Shown here piece after piece: positions 43,352 to 52,217 of a stretch of 64,000 nucleotides of DNA. Under the pieces are notes generated by a model. That model was given only the letters and a program-made list of their open reading frames with translations, had not been told where the DNA came from and ran no database searches. Origin of the DNA: Saccharomycodes ludwigii (lineage: Eukaryota > Ascomycota > Saccharomycetes > Saccharomycodales > Saccharomycodaceae); NCBI RefSeq assembly GCF_020623625.1, contig NC_060200.1, forward strand, positions 434,001 to 498,000. The letters run 5' to 3'. Every line of letters begins with the position of its first letter. Position 1 is the first letter of the stretch. The translations under genes and the position numbers were made by a program.

Positions 43352-44740
43352 CTACAATATCATATCGACCCACGATGGTACCGAATCCAATAGATCTAAA
43401 GATAAAGTCCCAGTGAAATCCCTTTTTGTAGTTAAATTTAATTTCAACGATATTAAATAATCAGTGTTTAAATTTTTCTCTTTAATAAAATCTAAAATAC
43501 TATTATTGATATGTTCAGTTATATATTCCAACCAATCACAAGTGATCTTTGGATTTAAAACTTTCGATACATTATAATATTTTTTCAATAGACGTTGGAT
43601 TTCTAATCTAGAATATAGCCGCAAACCACTTAGATTGTTAGTAGATGTTCTGAAACCAATTAAAATATCAGAATTATCGACAAAGCCAGTTTGTACCCAC
43701 ATTTTCAATAACTTTTGACCATGGAAAAAACTAGATGATTTTAATGGTACACTTGACTTGATCTCGATAAAATTATTGCGCTTTTTATGACTATTATTGT
43801 CCGCTGTAGATGACATGGCATCTATTTCTGATTGGAATACCACATCTGTACCGTTTAACAAATTGGCTTTAGAAACTAAAAAAAATAGATCTTTGATATC
43901 CGGCGTTGCATCCTTCTCGCTTTTAGTCAACACTCTTTCCAACTCAAATCCTGTATAACAAGCCCTTTTTATAGAGTCATTTTTTGAGTATATCCCATCT
44001 AAACTATAGTCAGTTTCATGCAAGTACAGTTTGTTTTTGTAAAATACTATGGCAGTTTCAAAGGATTCGTTTGTAATCAATTTAAGGGCCAGTTTTGCAA
44101 GTTGATGTCTCCTACAAACCCATGTTAGCTTGGTTTCTTCTTTACAAATCTCCACCTTATTTTCTGTTTCCCACAATTTAATAAAAGAAACTAAACTTTC
44201 CAAACATGTAAATTCTGACGGCGGGGTAGGGACATAGCTATGTATACCATTTAAAAGATTTAAACCCAAATATTTTTTCATGACTGAAATCCCTAAGGTT
44301 CTATTGATATGGCAATCTATTTGTCTTACATAATATTCTTTTGTTAAATCATCTTTTAAATGGGCTACTCCATTAAAATTATCTTTAGTTAACCTACACT
44401 CATAGTTACACTTTTTGTATGCGGGGGCATTATTACTGCTTTTGTTTACACTTGTCTCCCTATGATCAAAATGAGAAGTTATAACACCCTGCAATTCAAT
44501 ATTAGTAAAAAGACTTGGGACATTTGAAGGATAACAATCTATATTCTTTTGCAAAAAACCGAATGCCAATTTATAATTTGCTTTTTTATCTCGAAAGCAA
44601 GAACTATCAGATTTTGAATTGGAAATTTGATTATATACGCTTCTTTTTTTATTTTTTTTGTTTTCACTTATAATTAAGCGGGAGGTATCCTCAACACTGG
44701 TAGATATTTTGAGATCATTAAGTTTGTCAACTAAACACAT
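43352..44740 (-). CDS. DXO1: Dxo1, DXO/Rai1-family decapping and 5'-3' exoribonuclease
   Basis: 462 residues, like S. cerevisiae Dxo1 (442). The DXO/Rai1 active-site motifs are present in order: GFELE (264-268), SEIDAM (304-309), NFIEIK (323-328) and KLLKMWVQTG (343-352), followed by DILIGFR. The acidic and lysine residues that bind the metal ions (Glu in GFELE, Glu/Asp in EIDA, the ExK pair) are kept. The EIK segment is a fuller form than the ELK I recall for S. cerevisiae Dxo1. Matching local signatures, DGIYSKND before the first motif and YSRLEI after the last, favour Dxo1 over Rai1. The enzyme removes incomplete caps and degrades the RNA in the cytoplasm. Confidence 0.9.
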   Translation of the reverse strand: MCLVDKLNDLKISTSVEDTSRLIISENKKNKKRSVYNQISNSKSDSSCFRDKKANYKLAFGFLQKNIDCYPSNVPSLFTNIELQGVITSHFDHRETSVNKSSNNAPAYKKCNYECRLTKDNFNGVAHLKDDLTKEYYVRQIDCHINRTLGISVMKKYLGLNLLNGIHSYVPTPPSEFTCLESLVSFIKLWETENKVEICKEETKLTWVCRRHQLAKLALKLITNESFETAIVFYKNKLYLHETDYSLDGIYSKNDSIKRACYTGFELERVLTKSEKDATPDIKDLFFLVSKANLLNGTDVVFQSEIDAMSSTADNNSHKKRNNFIEIKSSVPLKSSSFFHGQKLLKMWVQTGFVDNSDILIGFRTSTNNLSGLRLYSRLEIQRLLKKYYNVSKVLNPKITCDWLEYITEHINNSILDFIKEKNLNTDYLISLKLNLTTKRDFTGTLSLDLLDSVPSWVDMIL

Positions 44741-45541
44741 ATCTCCATATTATCCTGTTGTACTTGTCAAATATATATCATTTTTTTTCGTTTTCTATTT
44801 GAATATAGAAGAATTTGAAGAATTAATAAACTGACGGTATTAATTTTGGCAATATTTTTTTTTTTTTTTTTTTTAGAAGGGAAAAATAAGAAATAATTAA
44901 AACCCGAAGTAATTAAAATCCGAATGTACTTTTAAACATTTTTTAATTTTTAAAATAATTCATTCTAATAGCATATAACCGAACCCATCATCATTACCCA
45001 CTTGTATTCGAAAGGTTTCTCTTCCACCGTAGCTGGTCATCCATTGCGTAGTTATTTTAAGAATTTGTTCCTCATTCTTTTGAGTAATCCGTCCTCTAAG
45101 CCTATATTACTTCGTTCCTTTGGCACATTAAGAACCACTCTATTTTTAATCTAATTGTACGCTAGCGACTTCGCATAAGTATCCTTTTATTTTTACTATT
45201 ACTATTATTATTATATTTAATAATAAAATGAAGGCTAAATGTTAGAAAAATAATACTTGTGGATATGCCCTTCCTACAAATGCACATAAAACAAGGATAT
45301 CATACTTAGAGTGAGTATATAATTTTATTTCTGATTTATTTATCAATGGCATGACCTCTATATCATTTTTTTTTTTTTTTTTTAAGCATTCTAAAAAAGT
45401 TCTAAGGATATACTTTCCCCCCCCCATATTTATTATACTTATCATTATTTCTTATCAGTTACAATTCATGCATTTTGCTAATAAAAGATAAAAAAGATAA
45501 AAAAAAGTTCACTATTTCTCTCTTTTTTTTTTTTTTTTTTT
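44741..45541. other. Spacer between DXO1 (5') and SEF1 (3')
   Basis: 801 bases. The middle (about 44960-45190) is clearly less AT-rich than its surroundings and carries the gene relic annotated separately. The rest has a C9 run at 45418-45426, T-tracts (44858-44874, 45366-45383, 45523-45542) and nothing else recognised. Confidence 0.6.
44960..45186 (-). pseudogene. Relic of an unidentified protein-coding gene (C-terminal end)
   Basis: Three successive minus-strand pieces of coding-like sequence follow each other in different frames: a first piece reading GYLCEVASVQLD (about 45186-45149), a second reading RVVLNVPKERSNIGLEDG then LLKRM (about 45140-45080), and a third reading EEQILKITTQWMTSYGG then RETFRIQVGNDDGFGYMLL, ending at a TGA (44960-44962). 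Composition and GC content are unlike the surrounding spacer. I do not recognise the protein. At least two frame changes separate the pieces, and nothing coding-like precedes the first, so it appears to be a dead gene remnant upstream of DXO1 rather than an active small gene. Confidence 0.5.
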
Positions 45542-48500
45542 TCAAAATTCTGGCGCCATATTCATATCAAACCAACCCAAAAAGTCATCATTATTGCTAT
45601 TTCCTTCAATCCATCCGGCAGTCTGCTGTTGTAAAAATGCATCTAGATCATTTAATAATTGTTGTTGCTGCTGCTGTGGTGGTGGTTGCTGTTCAGAGCT
45701 GTTATTAATATTAACAATAGAATTGGCATTATTAATAGTAACCCCATTATTTGAAGTATTAGAGGGAATAGTGGTCGATTTGCCGAAAATATTTAAAGAT
45801 GGATTAAAGTGAGCAGAGGAACCGCTATTTTCTGCAGTAGCCGAGTTTTGCATAGTAATAGTTTTATCAGTGTTTTTAGCAGCGGTGGCGAGAGAAGAAG
45901 TGACGGTATTATTAGAAGAATTAGTATCCGAAATAGGGTTATTATTGACAGCATTTTTATCTAAACTTGACGGTAGCGGTTGTGGGTGGGAATATGACCT
46001 ATTCAAAGTAAGATTGGAGCTTAATGAATTATTCATTTGGAACAACGAATTATCTGAAGAATTAGTAGACGTCTTGGTGGGACGGTTATCAATATCAGTC
46101 TTATTTTGTGCAGGTAGAGAATTAGAAACAACAGCAGTTGAGGCAGTAGACAATGACTTGTATGTTCTTGAGGGCTGTAATTCAGACCGTAAAACATCAC
46201 CAGTAGTATTGGCGGGTAATAATTCAGGTGTGTTAATTGACGAAACAGGTGTATACGAGCGGCTAATTGAGTTTGGCGGTGCCAATATAGAGGCGCTGAG
46301 TGAGCGATTTAGTGGTACATTGGTTATATTTCCAAGGTGGCCAGCATTGATGTTATCGTTAGCTTTTACTTCTGCATTATAAGTGTTGCCACCTATTTTT
46401 GCATCAACTCCCACGGGATTTTCCAAAAGCGAATCTAATCTCATGCTGCCCGTTTCATCCAACATCGTAATAGGTATTCCATTAATTGCCATTACTTGCT
46501 TATTGACACCGTTACCTCCATTGGTATTGTTGACTGGTACGCTTTGTGCATTTTTAATGGCGGTCTTGGTTGGTACCAAAGTGGTTACAGTTGTACCACC
46601 TGGTGTTGTTTTCGTAATTGCTTCAAAATATTCCTTGGAAATTTGATTATAAAAGGGCAATGGGTAGAGTTTTCTTTGTTCTCCCATGCTAGCGCTCCTG
46701 TTATTATAATGTTTATAATTGGGATCTAGTTCCCTGCGTCTAGCTTCATGAACACACCAAACCAAGTCATAGAATAATGTGCCCGTTAGATGCGATCTCA
46801 TTCGTGTAATGATACCTTCTTCTTCATTAAAAACCTCTGGGTGAGTAATTAAAACAAAATTTAATTTCTCTAGAACACTAGCTGTCCTACTAATGTCATT
46901 CTCTACACTTGTTGCCCAAGCAGTTAACTGGTTTCTGTACAACCTATGAACCGTAACAATCGATTGTCTAGCGCTATCAACATATTTATCCAACAATAGG
47001 GGTGTTAAGTATAATTTAAACAATATCAAGGCAGAATAAGTACAACTCTGTCTAACATAGATAGGCAATTCTAGTAGCTGCTGAGTCTCTAAAAGTTTGG
47101 TAACCAAGGTTATTACTCTCGTGGCACTTAAATATGCTTCGGTAACATACCTAGATTGGTCTTCTGATGGTGTATCTGGCAAAAACACATAGCAACAAAT
47201 CATCAATTTAACATATAGATAATATATTTCCACACTAATATTTCCCCCAAAGTCCAATTTTAAAGCTAATCTACCCAACTCCCTTTCTAAAATAGCTAGA
47301 GAACCTGCTCTGTCCCGAGCATCCAGTAATCCATCAGGAGATGCCACACTGGAACCCATAACACTGTATAGTTTGGCTTGGAAACTTGCCAAACAGAGCA
47401 ATTTTTTAAAATTACTGGGCAAATCAAATGCATTTGTTCTTGTGCCTTGTTCGATGAGATAATCTGTTTGTGATGTTGGTGGCAACCCTAATATACTAGC
47501 CCAACACTGTTCGGCGAAAAAAATACCTAACCAAGTTCTTGTTCTCCATTTTTCAGCTTGTGGCATCGAGGTTTGTGTTCTTGAAAACTCAGTCATAAAT
47601 TTACCCCTATGCAAACCTAACTGAAACGATAATGACTTGGCTAACCCAACAAATCTATAAGAACAATCATCTAGCACTTTTTGGTTAGGTAATGGCCACA
47701 AACATAAAATTAATAAAGCTTGAGATATATGCGTTGATCTTGGAGTTCTAATCCAACAGGTTTCAATAGCCAATTGCTTAATTAAAGATGCCAATTTATT
47801 ATATAAAGTGGGTTCGGGATCAGAGAGACATGCAGTTAACATAACAGTCCAGAACAATAGTTGCGATTGAGAATAAAGCTCGGTGGCCGAAGTACTGGTT
47901 ATTATAGGAAAGTAAGGTAGATATTTAGTAACAAATCTATGATGCAATTCTGTAGCTTTCGAAATTGGAATATGGACATCCCCTAAAACAAACTCATCAA
48001 TTGTAGCATGTGGAGAAGGTAACAAGGGCATTGCAGTAGTAACCATACTGTTACCACATGTACCGTTATTATGATTGGAAATAGAAAATGAATTATTTTT
48101 AATATTTGTTGCGGATATTAATGGGGAACTACCATTGCTACTTGAAATAATCGAAGAAGTGTTGGTATTATTATTGTTATTATTATTACTATCGTTGTTA
48201 GCAATGTTAGAATTAGTCAACTTGTTCAATGCTCTTTTTAAAACTGGGGGAATATTATTATTGCTGCTATTATTAAATAAATTATTTCGTGGTTTATTTA
48301 ATCCGGAAGGTGGTGTTTTGATTGTTGTCATTGTTGGCGGTGTATGTGTACTATTATTGTATTCCATCAAAAAATTATCATTATTCGGCGAGTTGGCAGC
48401 CTTAAGAGACGAATTATTACTGCTACAATCAGTATTGATATGATGTTTATTTATAAGTTGACCTTGCTGTGGACCTGCTACCCTATAAGAAAAACTTATT

Positions 48501-49276
48501 TTGTTTATCTCATTAATTAATTTTTCACCCTGACTAGTTTTCTTTAAGGCTTTGGCTATTAATCCTTCATTTCTGGTTAAGTATTCTATTTTCAATTTCA
48601 ATTCATCGACGTCATTTCTTAAACATTGTAGTTGCGATCCTTTTTTTGGTCTAAACTGAGGATCAATTTCGCAATGCAAACCCATTTTCTGGCACCTACT
48701 GCATGGGGAGGGAAAATTATCACTCGCATTACATTTAATTTTATGCTGTCTACAATGTGTACATGAGGTAACAGGCCTATGTCCTGTGTGTTGTTGTTGT
48801 TGTTGTTGTTGCTTTTTTATGGATGTCAACGCAAGATTTGCTCTTTTATTATCATTACAAATATTGGCTTGTATATCACCATTATTTTTGATATTGGTAT
48901 GGATGGTGACATCTTCTAATGTTCCATGATCTCCTTGTATAATATTTTCCTCTGTTTTTATTATTTTGGATTTATTGTTAATGAGTTCATTTGAGACTGG
49001 TCTTTTCCTCGATGATGTAAGAGAAGTGTTTCTAGATTTATTGGTATTGTGAATCTTATTTGCTGATGGTTTTCTACCTCTTCTGGACGTAGCCACAATG
49101 TCGGCATCATTACTTTTATTATGATATTTATTTGGTGTATTATCATATAAAATGGGTTGCTCTTCTACTGTTTTAGTGTCCTCAGCAGTAGTTCTTGAAA
49201 TCATCCCGTTGTTAATTATAGACGTGGTATCAGGAGTAGACATCTTATCTTCCGAAATTCTTTCAGAAGGAATCAT
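45542..49276 (-). CDS. SEF1: Sef1-like Zn(II)2Cys6 transcription factor
   Basis: 1244 residues from the ATG at 49276; an upstream in-frame TTG at 49330 is not needed. The zinc cluster follows CX2CX6CX9CX2CX6C (Cys172, 175, 182, 192, 195, 202; CTHCRQHKIKC and CSRCQKMGLHC). It is preceded by a Gln run and followed by a linker and a short coiled coil (LRNDVDELKLKIEYL). After an Asn-rich spacer comes the fungal transcription factor middle domain (about residues 440-860, with LLFWTVMLTACL, TWLGIFFAEQCWASILGLPP). The tail is Asn/Ser/Gln-rich and ends in an acidic-aromatic segment (DDFLGWFDMNMAPEF), a possible activation motif. Sef1 in Candida species controls iron-uptake genes; in S. cerevisiae the role is obscure. 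Position next to PRX1 fits SEF1. Confidence 0.88.
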   Translation of the reverse strand: MIPSERISEDKMSTPDTTSIINNGMISRTTAEDTKTVEEQPILYDNTPNKYHNKSNDADIVATSRRGRKPSANKIHNTNKSRNTSLTSSRKRPVSNELINNKSKIIKTEENIIQGDHGTLEDVTIHTNIKNNGDIQANICNDNKRANLALTSIKKQQQQQQQHTGHRPVTSCTHCRQHKIKCNASDNFPSPCSRCQKMGLHCEIDPQFRPKKGSQLQCLRNDVDELKLKIEYLTRNEGLIAKALKKTSQGEKLINEINKISFSYRVAGPQQGQLINKHHINTDCSSNNSSLKAANSPNNDNFLMEYNNSTHTPPTMTTIKTPPSGLNKPRNNLFNNSSNNNIPPVLKRALNKLTNSNIANNDSNNNNNNNTNTSSIISSSNGSSPLISATNIKNNSFSISNHNNGTCGNSMVTTAMPLLPSPHATIDEFVLGDVHIPISKATELHHRFVTKYLPYFPIITSTSATELYSQSQLLFWTVMLTACLSDPEPTLYNKLASLIKQLAIETCWIRTPRSTHISQALLILCLWPLPNQKVLDDCSYRFVGLAKSLSFQLGLHRGKFMTEFSRTQTSMPQAEKWRTRTWLGIFFAEQCWASILGLPPTSQTDYLIEQGTRTNAFDLPSNFKKLLCLASFQAKLYSVMGSSVASPDGLLDARDRAGSLAILERELGRLALKLDFGGNISVEIYYLYVKLMICCYVFLPDTPSEDQSRYVTEAYLSATRVITLVTKLLETQQLLELPIYVRQSCTYSALILFKLYLTPLLLDKYVDSARQSIVTVHRLYRNQLTAWATSVENDISRTASVLEKLNFVLITHPEVFNEEEGIITRMRSHLTGTLFYDLVWCVHEARRRELDPNYKHYNNRSASMGEQRKLYPLPFYNQISKEYFEAITKTTPGGTTVTTLVPTKTAIKNAQSVPVNNTNGGNGVNKQVMAINGIPITMLDETGSMRLDSLLENPVGVDAKIGGNTYNAEVKANDNINAGHLGNITNVPLNRSLSASILAPPNSISRSYTPVSSINTPELLPANTTGDVLRSELQPSRTYKSLSTASTAVVSNSLPAQNKTDIDNRPTKTSTNSSDNSLFQMNNSLSSNLTLNRSYSHPQPLPSSLDKNAVNNNPISDTNSSNNTVTSSLATAAKNTDKTITMQNSATAENSGSSAHFNPSLNIFGKSTTIPSNTSNNGVTINNANSIVNINNSSEQQPPPQQQQQQLLNDLDAFLQQQTAGWIEGNSNNDDFLGWFDMNMAPEF

Positions 49277-49437
49277 ATTTATAATCTTATATATTAATTT
49301 TTTTTTTCGTTTTTGTTTCCGCAAGATCAATTTCTTTTAATTTAGATGTATAATGTAGTAACGATAGTATTAGATAAAAAAAAAAAAAAAAAAAATTGTC
49401 TATGATACTATATTAGCTGGGAAATTAATTTCTTTTT

Positions 49438-49476
<39 letters not shown>

Positions 49477-50130
49477 TCTTTCTTTATTTCCTTTACTTCC
49501 CTGACCCGAATTTAAATTAAAGTTCTAAAGTGGTTAAATCTTAGTGTGGTTAACTGGTGATTCTTTCTTGCACGTAGGAAAAAAAAAAGGTATTTATCAA
49601 ATAGAAAAAAAATATATAAACAATGCCTCTATTGCAAAATATTAATAATAATAGAAAAATAAAAAACAAAAAGGGATAACGTTTAGAAGGAATGGTATTA
49701 CTAATATTGTTATTAGTATAGTAGTAATGAAGAATGTTTATTATTGTTATTCGTTCTAGTACACAAATATGAAGATACAAAGGGATTCAAGAATTTGGAA
49801 TGTTTAAAGGAGAAATAATATTTAGTTAGAAAGATAATTTTTGTTCCCAAAATACCAAGATATCATAATAATTATTAGGGAATTCAATATTAATACAAGG
49901 CATTAAAAATTTGATTTAAAAAAAAAAAAGAAAAAGAAAATTTTTTTTATCGAGACAGAAAACACAGAAAATGTCAGTTAATTAAAACTTTTTTTACTGC
50001 ATCAAAGCATATGCATATCTGGTTGTCACCTAATTATTTTGGTAGCAAAATATGAATTTAACGGTAGTAGAACCAATGACAAAATGTTTCTTATTACGAG
50101 CAGTATATTAGAGGAAAAAAAATTCATTAC

Positions 50131-50196
50131 AAAAAATTACCAAAAAATTACCAAAAAATTACCAAAAAATTACCAAAAAATTACCGAAAAATTACC
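50131..50196. repeat. 11-bp tandem repeat, six copies
   Basis: Unit AAAAAATTACC, five exact copies and one with a single A-to-G change, flanked by partial copies. Non-coding minisatellite downstream of PRX1. Its period is close to one helical turn, so the A-tracts are in phase and would bend the DNA (inference). Confidence 0.92.
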
Positions 50197-50345
50197 AAAA
50201 AAATTTTTTTATTTTTTTTTTTTAAATAATTTTATAACGTGCAAATAGACAAAATTATGCTGGCTCATTCCCTACGATTCTATGATTTTGGCGTGATTTT
50301 ATTTTATATAAATGTATTATATTATTTTCTTTTTCAATTCGATAG

Positions 50346-50386
<41 letters not shown>
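50346..50386. repeat. Poly(A) tract, 41 bases
   Basis: The longest homopolymer seen in the window, in the SEF1-PRX1 spacer. Confidence 0.9.
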
Positions 50387-50388
<2 letters not shown>

Positions 50389-50678
50389 ATATCACTGTGG
50401 CTGCTCTACGTGACTCAATACCTCATAACCAAATACACTAGTAATAATAACAGTGGGAAAACTATAAATAATCTCCTATTCTAAGCGGTAGACAGCACGC
50501 ATCTGAGAATTCTTTCATGTAGCCTAAAACTACTTGCAATAAAATAAGTATTAATCAAGTTATTGGACAAAAAGAATATAATAAAAATATCACTAAGTAC
50601 ATAAACTATATATATGTTAATAAAATAATAAGAAAATGTTTTTTTTTTCTTATTGTTAAAAATAATTCAGTCAAACAT

Positions 50679-51428
50679 TTAAGCCTTGGTAAAACGCAAA
50701 TATGGCTTGACAGTCTTAAAATCACCAAACTTCTTGGCAGCATCAGCATCAGAAACAGTTGGTGGGATAATAACATCCTGGCCTTCAATCCAATTAATTG
50801 GGGTGACAACACCCTTGGAATCAGCTTTTTGTAAAGCATCAATGACCCTTAAAACTTCGGCAGTGTTTCTACCACATGAGGCTGGATAAGTAAAAGTTAA
50901 TCTGATTTTCTTGGAAGGATCGATAACAAAAACAGATCTAATAGTGGCAACTGGTTGGCCTTTTTGTAATTTCTGAAAGCCTTCTTCATCAACCATATCA
51001 TATAATAAAGCAACTTCCTTCTTAACATCACCAATTATTGGAAATGGAAAAGGTTTAGATGGATTTAAACCAGCAGTAACATCTTTAATGTCTTGGATCC
51101 ATTTTTTATGACTATCAATAGACTCAGCAGACAAACCAATCAATTTAACATTACGTTTATCGAATTCAGGCTTTAATTTGGCAAAAGCTCCTAATTCAGT
51201 GGTACAAACAGGAGTGAAATCTGCTGGATGAGAAAACAAAACAGCCCAGTTATTACCTATGAAGTTATGGAAATCAATTGGCCCCTCGGTTGTTTCAGCT
51301 TTAAAGTTTGGGGCAACTGCATTAATTCTTAAAGAAGGCTTTAAAATAGCACTGGTGCAACTAAACGCTCTTTTAGTGGTGAAATGTTTAATCAACAAAG
51401 AGGAAGTAATAGTATTACGATATGACAT
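50679..51428 (-). CDS. PRX1: Mitochondrial 1-Cys peroxiredoxin
   Basis: 249 residues. A basic, Ser/Thr-rich, acid-free N-terminus (MSYRNTITSSLLIKHF) fits a mitochondrial presequence. The peroxidatic Cys75 lies in the conserved SHPADFTPVCTTELGAF. Further 1-Cys (Prx6-type) marks are FDKRNVKLIGLSAESIDSH, FPIIGDVKKEVALLYDM, RSVFVIDPSKKIRLTFTYP and GRNTAEVLRVIDALQ, with the extended C-terminal domain. The enzyme reduces hydroperoxides in the matrix, using glutathione and thioredoxin systems for recycling. Its codon use is moderately biased, suggesting good expression. It is divergent from the kinesin gene, as for PRX1 and KIP1 in S. cerevisiae. Confidence 0.96.
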   Translation of the reverse strand: MSYRNTITSSLLIKHFTTKRAFSCTSAILKPSLRINAVAPNFKAETTEGPIDFHNFIGNNWAVLFSHPADFTPVCTTELGAFAKLKPEFDKRNVKLIGLSAESIDSHKKWIQDIKDVTAGLNPSKPFPFPIIGDVKKEVALLYDMVDEEGFQKLQKGQPVATIRSVFVIDPSKKIRLTFTYPASCGRNTAEVLRVIDALQKADSKGVVTPINWIEGQDVIIPPTVSDADAAKKFGDFKTVKPYLRFTKA

Positions 51429-52217
51429 TTTTAATGGAGCTGGGGGATGTGATTTTTTGAATTTAAAAAAACAATTACTTGTCCAAAAGTTGGGGGGAAA
51501 ATATGTATCAGAAACCTTTTTTATTTGATTTCGTTTTCTAGAAAAAAAAAAAAAAAAAAGAAGAAAGAAAATAATTTTTTTGTATAAATTTTAAATACTG
51601 TGGAACTGTTGCATTTGTATTTATATATATAATTTTTTTTTTTTTTTTTTGATAAAAAAAATGAGACTATTTTGGGAATTAATATTGTTACCCTTAAAAA
51701 CACAACGATACCACCACATTTTTTTTTTCCTGCACTTAATCAAAGGAAAATTTTTTTTAATTCAACAAAATTTGCATTTTTTTTTTTTTTTTTTTTTTTT
51801 ATATATGAGCACATTTTAAAGATCGATGTTATTTAATTCCATTGTCCTTAAAAAAAATATATATATATAATTACTAGCATATTCATTGGCTATAAAATAA
51901 TTATTTGTAAAATTCTGAAACTTTCCAAATAAAAAGTCAGAGCAATATCACGTGATACAAATATTTTTTGTAAAAACTATTTTTAAAGGAAAGGGGGGCA
52001 AAAAAGCTGCTTTAAAATTTTAACGGACAATTTAAACTTAGGACATTGATCATAAAATTCCACATAATTTACTACATCAAAGTATTTAACCTTGAAAATG
52101 TTTTTTTTTTTTTTTTTTTTTTTTTTAACCGCCCAACTTTTTTTTTCTTTTTCTTTTTTTGATTATTTTTATCTACGTTTTTCATAATGATACTGAAAAC
52201 ATCAAGAAACAATTGTA
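51429..52217. other. Divergent promoter region of PRX1 and the kinesin-5 gene
   Basis: 789 bases with several T-tracts (51634-51650, 51779-51800, 52101-52126) and a palindromic CACGTG element. No gene. Confidence 0.6.
51948..51957. promoter_or_regulatory. Palindromic E-box ATCACGTGAT
   Basis: A perfect 10-bp palindrome with the RTCACRTG consensus bound by Cbf1, about 260 bases before the kinesin start and 520 before PRX1. RTCACRTG is also centromere element I, but no CCGAA-type element III follows after an AT-rich spacer of centromeric length, so a promoter role is preferred. Confidence 0.45.

Larger units (their letters stand above)
49277..50678. other. Spacer between SEF1 (5') and PRX1 (3')
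   Basis: 1.4 kb with no supported gene. T-tracts at 49433-49447 and 49451-49477, A-tract at 49377-49395, a six-copy 11-bp tandem repeat at 50131 and an A41 tract at 50346. SEF1 transcription starts here; no specific regulatory motif was found. Confidence 0.55.

Noticed and set aside
44960-45190. tRNA or structured RNA in the GC-richer island near DXO1
   Set aside because: A TTCGA-like core occurs, but no matching A box, acceptor stem or T-run terminator; protein-like composition fits better.
45475-49340. Leu/Val-rich frames opposite SEF1, UBP9, SKT5 and KIP1
   Set aside because: Antisense images of Asn/Ser-rich coding sequence (AAT/AGT codons read as ATT/ACT), not genes.
51948-52120. Point centromere beginning with the RTCACRTG element
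   Set aside because: No CDEIII-like sequence with the CCGAA core at the expected distance; the site lies in an ordinary divergent promoter.
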